NCBI GenBank assembly: GCA_045105075.1
Contig: JBGCDD010000229.1
Location: 1-17,252 of the forward strand
Length of the DNA: 17,252 nt
Direction of reading: 5' to 3'
Origin: JBGCDD01 sp045105075
Lineage (GTDB): Bacteria; Pseudomonadota; Alphaproteobacteria; Rhodobacterales; Rhodobacteraceae
A program made the position numbers and the translations under genes. Of the stretch, positions 6,734-12,807 are shown in pieces (within the stretch, counting starts at the first letter, position 1; each line of letters begins with the position of its first letter). The notes under the pieces are model-generated. The model worked only from the letters and a program-made list of their open reading frames with translations. It made no database searches and had not been told where the DNA came from.

Positions 6734-7903
6734 GTGACACCTTCAGCCCGGATTAGCGCTGCGATCGACCTGATGGAGCGCATTCTTAACGGTGAGCTGG
6801 CAGATCGGGCTTTGGCTGGATGGGGGCGCAAGAACCGGTATGCGGGGTCCAAGGACCGGGCTGCGATAGCGGATCTGGTCTATGATGTTTTGCGGCGCAA
6901 ACGCAGTCTTGCGGCACGTGGTGGCGGTGAAAGTGGTCGGGCTTTGCTGCTTGGGTACGTGCGCGACAAAGGGCTCGGGCCTGACACTGTTTTTGGTGCT
7001 GGCACCTACGCGCCGCCTGCGTTGAGCGATGAGGAACAAGCAAGCGGGCGTGCGCCGCAGCCCGACAGCAGCGAAAGCGCTGATTTTCCCGAGTGGCTTT
7101 GGCGTGATGTTGAGGAGTCGCTGGGTGCAAATGCGCAGCCAATCGCTCAGCAGATGCGCCACAGGGCTGGCGTGCACCTTCGGGTCAATCTTGCCAAACT
7201 GAACCGTGATAGCGCGATTGAAAAACTGGCCTCGGAAGGGATCATCTCGCGGGCGCATGTGCTTTCTCCGTCGGCTCTGGAGGTTGTTGAGGGCGCCAAA
7301 AAGATCAAACATGCGCAGGCTTATTTGGACGGTGAGATTGAGTTGCAAGATGCGTCGTCTCAAGCGGTCGCAGATGTGGTGCCCCTAAAGAGCGGCGAAA
7401 CGTTGTTGGATTTCTGTGCAGGTGGCGGTGGCAAAAGTCTGGCAGTTGCAGCGCGTGTTGCGGGCCGCTTCTTTGCCCACGATATTGATCAAGGGCGGAT
7501 GAAGGACCTGCCGGTGCGCGCGGCGCGTGCGGGGATGACCGTGGATGTGTTGTCGTTGGCGCAGGTGCTGCACAGGGCGGCGTTTGACGCAGTTCTGATT
7601 GATGCACCGTGTTCGGGCAGTGGATCCTGGCGGCGCGATCCTCAGGGAAAATGGATGCTGACACCCGATGCGTTGAACCAAACCGTGACGATGCAGCGCG
7701 ACATACTTGAACAGACGGCGCCCTTCGTTAAATCCGGCGGGTATCTGGTTTATGCGACGTGTTCGCTTTTGGAGCGTGAAAATAGTCGTCAGGTTGACCA
7801 GTTTCTGTCGCGGCACAATGACTACTCTCTTACATCTCAAAAAAGGTTCACGCCGCTGGATGGCGGCGACGGGTTTTATTGCGCGGTTCTGCAAAGAGGC
7901 TAG
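6734..7903 (+). CDS. rsmB: RsmB/NOP-family rRNA (cytosine-C5) methyltransferase
   Basis: A 389-residue SAM-dependent RNA m5C methyltransferase, probably acting on 16S rRNA in the cytoplasm. An N-terminal helical NusB-like region (about 1-130) begins with the family-typical TPSARISAAIDLMERIL. The C-terminal Rossmann domain has SAM motif I LLDFCAGGGGKS (224-235), motif IV IDAPCSGSG with Cys293, and motif VI YATCS with Cys343. In this family the TC cysteine attacks the base and the PC cysteine assists release. I start at GTG6734 because GAGAG lies 6 bases upstream, while the in-frame TTG at 6728 abuts that site and would leave no spacing. E. coli RsmB (Fmu/Sun) is 429 residues, so this is a slightly short member. 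Assignment to C967 specifically is by family only. Confidence 0.88.
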   Translation: MTPSARISAAIDLMERILNGELADRALAGWGRKNRYAGSKDRAAIADLVYDVLRRKRSLAARGGGESGRALLLGYVRDKGLGPDTVFGAGTYAPPALSDEEQASGRAPQPDSSESADFPEWLWRDVEESLGANAQPIAQQMRHRAGVHLRVNLAKLNRDSAIEKLASEGIISRAHVLSPSALEVVEGAKKIKHAQAYLDGEIELQDASSQAVADVVPLKSGETLLDFCAGGGGKSLAVAARVAGRFFAHDIDQGRMKDLPVRAARAGMTVDVLSLAQVLHRAAFDAVLIDAPCSGSGSWRRDPQGKWMLTPDALNQTVTMQRDILEQTAPFVKSGGYLVYATCSLLERENSRQVDQFLSRHNDYSLTSQKRFTPLDGGDGFYCAVLQRG

Positions 7904-7946
7904 GTGCGTTTGCTCTGGAACGGATCTGCGGCTGACGGCGTACGGG

Positions 7947-7968
7947 ATACCGGTTTTTCGGTATTTTT
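7947..7968 (+). terminator. intrinsic terminator of the rsmB-like gene
   Basis: ATACCG (7947-7952) pairs with CGGTAT (7959-7964) around a GTTTTT loop and is followed by TTTT. The stem is short (6 bp) but it is correctly placed, 44 bases after the stop codon. Confidence 0.6.
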
Positions 7969-8284
7969 CGGTGCGGTGTGAGTCGCACAATAAACCACGT
8001 TCCTTTCGGTTTTCTTACTGCCTGTGACTGCGCCACCCAGAGCTGCCGTTATGCCAGGCAGATGCGAAATGGGCACAGTCCGCGCGCGCAAAGGTTGAGC
8101 GGTGTCGCGTCGTATGCGAGCGCTGATCGCTGGCCGCCAATGAAAATTGGCCCGGACACGTCACCCAAACAAAACGATGCAAATGCAAAACAGTAATTTC
8201 GATCATTTGGCGAAATTGCGCATGAATATAGTGCATGCAGCGCGACTTCATATCTGGATCAGGGCTGCGAATCGCCTGAGTCGC

Positions 8285-8329
8285 GCTCGTTTCTCGGGCA
8301 ACGCAACAGGGGCGGGTGCTCGTTTCTCG
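8285..8329 (+). repeat. 12-base direct repeat pair upstream of cckA
   Basis: GCTCGTTTCTCG occurs exactly at 8285-8296 and 8318-8329. The 33-base offset is close to three helical turns, as expected if a protein binds both on one DNA face. Confidence 0.5.
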
Positions 8330-8430
8330 CATAATTGCAGTAGAATTAAGCGGATCGGCAACTAAACTGTGGCACAATTACACACTCGTTAGAAGGTATC
8401 TATGCAACCTATGCGGGTGTGTTGTATTGA

Positions 8431-8447
8431 TTCACGAGGGATTAACC
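8431..8447 (+). promoter_or_regulatory. near-consensus CtrA box upstream of cckA
   Basis: TTCA, seven bases, then TTAACC. This matches the alphaproteobacterial CtrA site TTAA-N7-TTAACC at all but one defined position. It lies 47 bases before the cckA start. A CcrM-type GATTC (8429-8433) overlaps its left half. CtrA is the final output of the CckA relay, so the site would close a feedback loop. Confidence 0.45.
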
Positions 8448-8493
8448 CTTTTCAACTGACATAGACCCAACGAATCCGTCAGGGAGCCCTCAT

Positions 8494-10800
8494 GTGACAT
8501 CACGCGACGTAACAATTCTGTCTGACCAACGCATTACGCCACCTGATCGTATGCGTGTTGTGTCGATTCTCATTCTGGCGATTGTGCTTTGTGCGGTCGC
8601 TTGGTTGATCGTTCCTCAAGGCCTGTTTTCGCGGTTGATGATCGCTGCAGCTGGCACGCTGGTTTTGGTTGCGTTGGGTCTGGAACTGCGCGCGCGCGCC
8701 CAGCGGACGGCGCGTGATCTGGCGGTGGACGTGCTGACCGGGTTTATTGAAAAAGACGCGGCACCCAGTTTTGTTACTGACGAAGATGGCATGGTGCACA
8801 CGCGAAATGCAGCTGCTTTTGCGCGCTACAGCGACACCTCAAGCAGCACTTTGTCGGGCACATTGAATGCGGTTTTCGCCAATCCTGCAGCCGTTTTGTA
8901 TCGCTTACAGTGTCGTGCAAAACTCGAAGGCGCCGCGCGCGAAGACGTCGTCACCCGCAAAGGACACATGCGGTTGGCTGTGCATCAACTTGAAGGGCAG
9001 GGCTATCTTTGGCGGGTTGAAGATATTTCGGAACGTCCCAGTGGCGCGCGTAGCTCTGAAAGCCTGCCGATTCCGATGATCACCGTTGGGCGTTCCGGCG
9101 CGGTACTGTTTATGAATGACGCAGCCCGGCTGCTTGTGGGGGAGCGGATAAAAGCGCTTGACCGGCTTTTTTCGACAATGCCAGTTCAGCCAGGAAACAT
9201 GAACACGATCAATACGTTGCAAGGCACAATGGATGTTCTGGTGGCAGAGCATCATTCCACAGCAGGTCGGCGCGAATTGTACTTGCTGCCCTTGGGCGGT
9301 GACACCAACCCAGACCACGAGGCCGTGTTCAAAACCTTGCCAGTGCCAATGCTGAAAATGTCGGGCGAAGGTGAAATTTTGATGATCAACCGACTGGCCA
9401 GTACGCTGATTTCCAACAAGATCGAGGCCGGCACGCTGATTGGCGAAGTGATGCAGGGTTTGGGGCGTCCGATTTCTGACTGGCTGCGCGACACCGTGTC
9501 GGGCCACTCTACCCATCAATCAGAATTCTTGCGTCTGACGCGCCAAGACAAAGAGGTTTTTGTTCAGGTTACTCTCAGCCGCGTCATCGAATCGGGCGAG
9601 GCGCGGATCATCGCCGTTCTCAATGATGCCACCGAGCTCAAAACCCTGGAAGCCCAGTTTGTGCAAAGCCAGAAAATGCAGGCGATCGGACAACTCGCCG
9701 GCGGGGTAGCGCATGATTTCAACAATCTCTTAACGGCAATATCAGGCCATTGTGACCTGTTGTTGTTGCGCCATGACCAGGGTGACCAAGATTACGGAGA
9801 CTTGGTTCAGATCAACCAAAACGCCAACCGCGCGGCCGCTCTGGTCAGCCAGTTGCTGGCGTTTTCGCGCAAACAAACGTTGCGGCCCGAAGTTTTGGAT
9901 TTGCGCGACACACTGTCCGATCTGACCCATCTGCTCAACCGATTGGTGGGCGAAAAAGTCACGCTCACGCTCAGCCACGACCCGGTCTTGCGTGCAATCC
10001 GTGCCGACAAACGCCAATTGGAACAGGTGCTTATGAACCTGGTGGTGAACGCGCGAGATGCCATGCCCAAAGGCGGGGAAATTCGAATTGAAACCGAAGT
10101 TTTGACCTTGCAGGAACCTCTCACCCGCGACCGTGCAACTGTACCTGCCGGTGAGTTCGTAACGGTCAAAGTGTCTGACGAAGGCACCGGCATCGCACCT
10201 GACAAGATCACCAAAGTCTTCGAACCCTTTTTCACCACCAAGCGGACGGGAGAAGGCACCGGTTTGGGCCTGTCCACCGCCTATGGTATTATCAAGCAGA
10301 CCGGCGGTTTCATTTTTGTGGACAGCATTGTGGGATCGGGAACCACCTTCACGCTCTACTTCCCGATCAACGAGCGCGACAACGCGCAGCCTGTCAGCAA
10401 GGCAAAGGTCGAGCCTGCATCCTCGCCAAAACAGGGCGAAGGGGTGGTTTTACTGGTAGAGGACGAAGCGCCAGTACGCGCCTTTGCTTCACGGGCGCTG
10501 CGATTGCGCGGCTATACGGTTCTCGAGGCCGAATCGGCCGAAGACGCTTTGCGCACTTTGGAAGATCCGGGATTGACCGTAGATGTTTTTGTCACCGATG
10601 TGGTGATGCCAGGCATGGATGGCCCCAGCTGGGTGCGCGAGGCCCTCAAACAGCGCCCGGACGTGCGGGTTGTTTTCGTCTCGGGCTACGCAGAGGGCGC
10701 TTTCGGTGATTCTCAGCCCCTGGTGCCAAATTCGGTTTTCTTGCCAAAACCGTTTTCACTCAATCAGTTGACGGAAACCGTACATCAGCAATTGCATTGA
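8494..10800 (+). CDS. cckA: CckA-like hybrid sensor histidine kinase
   Basis: A 768-residue membrane kinase. Two transmembrane helices lie near 22-41 and 46-64 with almost no periplasmic loop. PAS-like sensor regions follow (about 85-180, 190-265, 275-385). The dimerisation domain has GQLAGGVAHDFNNLLTAISG with phospho-acceptor His407. The ATPase domain has the N box (NLVVNARDAMP), DEGTGI, the F box EPFFTTK and GEGTGLGLSTAYGI. The C-terminal receiver has VEDE (655-658), phospho-acceptor Asp702 (TDVVMPGMDG) and Lys752. The His-box region, with QNANRAAALVSQLLAFSRKQTLRP, is the signature I associate with CckA, which feeds ChpT and then CtrA. In Rhodobacteraceae that relay controls motility, gene transfer agents and cell-cycle traits. 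GTG8494 has GGGAG 7 bases upstream. The overlapping ATG at 8492 is out of frame. Confidence 0.9.
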   Translation: MTSRDVTILSDQRITPPDRMRVVSILILAIVLCAVAWLIVPQGLFSRLMIAAAGTLVLVALGLELRARAQRTARDLAVDVLTGFIEKDAAPSFVTDEDGMVHTRNAAAFARYSDTSSSTLSGTLNAVFANPAAVLYRLQCRAKLEGAAREDVVTRKGHMRLAVHQLEGQGYLWRVEDISERPSGARSSESLPIPMITVGRSGAVLFMNDAARLLVGERIKALDRLFSTMPVQPGNMNTINTLQGTMDVLVAEHHSTAGRRELYLLPLGGDTNPDHEAVFKTLPVPMLKMSGEGEILMINRLASTLISNKIEAGTLIGEVMQGLGRPISDWLRDTVSGHSTHQSEFLRLTRQDKEVFVQVTLSRVIESGEARIIAVLNDATELKTLEAQFVQSQKMQAIGQLAGGVAHDFNNLLTAISGHCDLLLLRHDQGDQDYGDLVQINQNANRAAALVSQLLAFSRKQTLRPEVLDLRDTLSDLTHLLNRLVGEKVTLTLSHDPVLRAIRADKRQLEQVLMNLVVNARDAMPKGGEIRIETEVLTLQEPLTRDRATVPAGEFVTVKVSDEGTGIAPDKITKVFEPFFTTKRTGEGTGLGLSTAYGIIKQTGGFIFVDSIVGSGTTFTLYFPINERDNAQPVSKAKVEPASSPKQGEGVVLLVEDEAPVRAFASRALRLRGYTVLEAESAEDALRTLEDPGLTVDVFVTDVVMPGMDGPSWVREALKQRPDVRVVFVSGYAEGAFGDSQPLVPNSVFLPKPFSLNQLTETVHQQLH

Positions 10801-10803
10801 CAC

Positions 10804-11403
10804 CTAGCGCACCGGGATGTTGTCATAAAGATCAAACTCTGCGCCACATTTGGCGCGCAGTTTGGCAATCGTTTCCGGTCTCAGCGAAAGGTCCTGGCGC
10901 GGCGACACGTTGCGCAGCTCAAGCGTGAAATCGACTCCAAGCCGGGTCTTGAGGAAACTGTCGAGTGCCGCGCTGTCCTCGTAGCGAAACAAATGCGTGA
11001 TGTTCGTGCCATTCGGACGCGCTTCAAGAAACTTGGCCTGACTGCCAACATTGGCATAACCCGGTCGGTCGCCTTTGGCATATGCAGACACAAAATCATC
11101 AAAGCTGATGTGCTCGGTTGAATTCGGTTTACCGCTCATGAAGGGGCGTTTTCGATAGCGATACCAACTGCCTAGCCAACTTATTGGTTCGCGCATGACA
11201 GCTATGGTTTCCATATCGACATTGCATACTTTTTCAAACATCTTCCGGAAAAACCGATTGTAGCGATAAAGCGGCGCGTGTTTCAAATCGGGCGGGTCGG
11301 AAATGACCATATCGGCAAACGGCGCCAATGCCGCCTGATAAGCTGTGGTTCCGGTTTTTGGCACCGAAAGCAAAACCAGCCGTTCTTTATAAAAAACCAG
11401 CAT
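10804..11403 (-). CDS. sulfotransferase-family protein
   Basis: A 199-residue cytoplasmic protein with the P-loop-like PAPS site VPKTGTTA (14-21; the 5'-phosphosulfate loop) and a second PAPS element VMREPISWLGSWYRYR containing Arg71 and Ser79 (3'-phosphate contacts). These define the sulfotransferase fold, which moves sulfate from PAPS to a hydroxyl or amine of a glycan, lipid or small molecule. The acceptor cannot be told. I start at ATG11403 because AGGAG lies 7 bases upstream. An extension to 11454 would translate through that ribosome site and add 17 residues before the natural N-terminal strand MLVFYKERLVLLSVPKTGTT. It converges with cckA with only 3 bases between stop codons, and diverges from recA. 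Single-domain proteins like this in marine Rhodobacteraceae are usually uncharacterised. Confidence 0.8.
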   Translation of the reverse strand: MLVFYKERLVLLSVPKTGTTAYQAALAPFADMVISDPPDLKHAPLYRYNRFFRKMFEKVCNVDMETIAVMREPISWLGSWYRYRKRPFMSGKPNSTEHISFDDFVSAYAKGDRPGYANVGSQAKFLEARPNGTNITHLFRYEDSAALDSFLKTRLGVDFTLELRNVSPRQDLSLRPETIAKLRAKCGAEFDLYDNIPVR

Positions 11404-11496
11404 ATCCGAGCTCCTTCCGTTTGGATTGGGCCGCCAAGTTTGCGCGTAAACCACTCTTTAACCGCTTTTGAGAGACATTGGTTGTGTAAAATATGA

Positions 11497-11525
11497 TTGA
11501 AATGTTCTCTTTTTGGTCTCATAGT
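11497..11525 (+). promoter_or_regulatory. recA promoter
   Basis: TTGAAA (11497-11502), 17 bases, CATAGT (11520-11525). Five of six and four of six positions match the consensus. Predicted transcription start is about 11532, inside the SOS box that directly follows. Confidence 0.6.
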
Positions 11526-11540
11526 GAACAAGAGGTGAAC
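11526..11540 (+). promoter_or_regulatory. LexA operator (SOS box) of recA
   Basis: A perfect GAAC-N7-GAAC, the reverse complement of the alphaproteobacterial SOS motif GTTC-N7-GTTC. It abuts the -10 and covers the predicted start point, where bound LexA would block initiation. Confidence 0.85.
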
Positions 11541-11595
11541 AAAGCAGCGATTGCCGCCCTCAAAAGGGTGTGACAATAAGAAAGGGAACAGGAAC

Positions 11596-12669
11596 ATGGC
11601 GGATCTTTTGACAATGAACAACAAGAAAAGCGGCGACAAGCAAAAGGCGTTGGACAGCGCTTTGGCCCAGATCGAACGTCAGTTCGGCAAGGGCTCGATC
11701 ATGAAGTTGGGAGCCGAGGGTGCGGTTCAGGAAATCGCGGCCAGTTCGACCGGTTCGCTTGGGTTAGACATTGCGTTGGGGATTGGTGGTCTGCCAATGG
11801 GGCGGATCGTTGAAATCTATGGCCCTGAAAGTTCAGGCAAAACCACGCTGACCCTGCACTGTGTGGCCGAGCAGCAAAAGGCGGGTGGTGTGTGCGCGTT
11901 TGTTGATGCCGAGCACGCGCTTGATCCGCTCTATGCCCGCAAAGTGGGAGTCGACATTGATGAGCTGCTGATCAGCCAGCCTGACACGGGCGAACAAGCG
12001 CTTGAGATCACCGACACATTGGTGCGCTCGGGGGCGGTCAATATGGTGGTGGTCGATTCGGTGGCGGCACTGACGCCAAAATCGGAACTGGAAGGCGATA
12101 TGGGCGACAGCAGCGTCGGCGTTCAGGCCCGTCTGATGAGCCAGGCCATGCGCAAACTGACCGGTTCAATCAGCCGCAGCAATTGTATGGTGATCTTCAT
12201 CAACCAAATCCGGATGAAGATCGGCGTGATGTTTGGTTCGCCCGAAACCACAACCGGGGGCAACGCGCTCAAATTCTATTCCTCGGTGCGCCTTGATATC
12301 CGCCGCATTGGTTCGGTCAAAGACCGCGATGAGGTGGTCGGCAATGCCACCCGGGTGAAAGTGGTCAAAAACAAGGTCGCGCCGCCGTTCAAACAGGCGG
12401 AATTTGATATCGTTTACGGTGAAGGCATCTCCAAAATGGGCGAGTTGCTTGACCTGGGCGTGGCCGCGGGGGTCGTCGCCAAATCCGGTTCTTGGATGAG
12501 TTACGGCGACGAACGAATTGGTCAGGGGCGTGAAAACGCCAAACAATTCCTGCGTGACAACACCCGCATGGCCTTGGAAATCGAGGATAAAATCCGCGCA
12601 GCCCACGGTCTTGAATTCGACATGCCAAAATTGGCAGACGAAAGCGACACAGATATTCTTGAAGCCTGA
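11596..12669 (+). CDS. recA: recombinase RecA
   Basis: A 357-residue DNA-dependent ATPase that forms filaments on single-stranded DNA, drives strand exchange and triggers LexA self-cleavage. Visible are the N-terminal helix region, Walker A GPESSGKT (76-83), catalytic Glu106 in FVDAEHALDP, and Walker B VVVDSVAAL with Asp154. The DNA-binding loops follow: L1 around EGDMGDSSVGVQARLMSQ and L2 FGSPETTTGGNALKFYSS. A C-terminal domain ends in an acidic tail (ADESDTDILEA), which normally restrains DNA binding. I start at ATG11596 (GGGA 8 bases upstream). An in-frame TTG at 11551 would add residues unlike any RecA and would translate the leader. Promoter and SOS box lie upstream and a strong terminator follows. 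No recX is found between it and alaS. Confidence 0.99.
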   Translation: MADLLTMNNKKSGDKQKALDSALAQIERQFGKGSIMKLGAEGAVQEIAASSTGSLGLDIALGIGGLPMGRIVEIYGPESSGKTTLTLHCVAEQQKAGGVCAFVDAEHALDPLYARKVGVDIDELLISQPDTGEQALEITDTLVRSGAVNMVVVDSVAALTPKSELEGDMGDSSVGVQARLMSQAMRKLTGSISRSNCMVIFINQIRMKIGVMFGSPETTTGGNALKFYSSVRLDIRRIGSVKDRDEVVGNATRVKVVKNKVAPPFKQAEFDIVYGEGISKMGELLDLGVAAGVVAKSGSWMSYGDERIGQGRENAKQFLRDNTRMALEIEDKIRAAHGLEFDMPKLADESDTDILEA

Positions 12670-12695
12670 TCCCTTAGATCAGTGACGAAAAGGGC

Positions 12696-12728
12696 AAAGG
12701 CGCGTTCCAATCGGAGCGCGCCTTTTCC
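12696..12728 (+). terminator. strong intrinsic terminator of recA
   Basis: A 13-bp stem (12696-12708 with 12713-12725, one G-U) with the 4-nt loop AATC. The T run is short (TTTT, partly in the stem). It separates recA from alaS, so alaS should have its own promoter. TGTAAT at 12782-12787 is a possible -10 for it, without a good -35. Confidence 0.85.
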
Positions 12729-12807
12729 GATCATGCCCCGGTGGACAGGGCGCGGCCGGACCGCTATTGGATTTAAACCTTTGTAATCCGCCCGAAAGCC
12801 CGCGTTC

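Larger units (their letters stand above)
7904..8493. other. 590-base gene-free, secondary-structure-rich region upstream of cckA
   Basis: No reading frame here has a recognisable domain, a good ribosome site or plausible composition. After the terminator at 7947-7968 several nested inverted repeats can be seen. Pair 8026-8034/8072-8080 (one mismatch) encloses 8043-8047/8057-8061. Pair 8102-8106/8155-8159 encloses a 6-bp stem with a GAAA tetraloop (8136-8151). A 9-bp stem with a 9-nt loop spans 8193-8219. Pair 8380-8388/8414-8422 encloses AGGT/ACCT. There is also a 12-base direct repeat and four GANTC sites. It may hold a small RNA, a long cckA leader, or both. I cannot match it to a known RNA family. 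Confidence 0.5.

Noticed and set aside
8015..8377. Minus-strand open frame of 120 codons upstream of cckA
   Set aside because: The translation is rich in Cys, His, Ser and Arg without hydrophobic core patterns, and there is no convincing ribosome site. The region is better described as noncoding and structured.
11551..11595. Earlier TTG start for recA
   Set aside because: It would add 15 residues unlike RecA and place the start in the leader. ATG11596 has a proper ribosome site and standard N-terminus.
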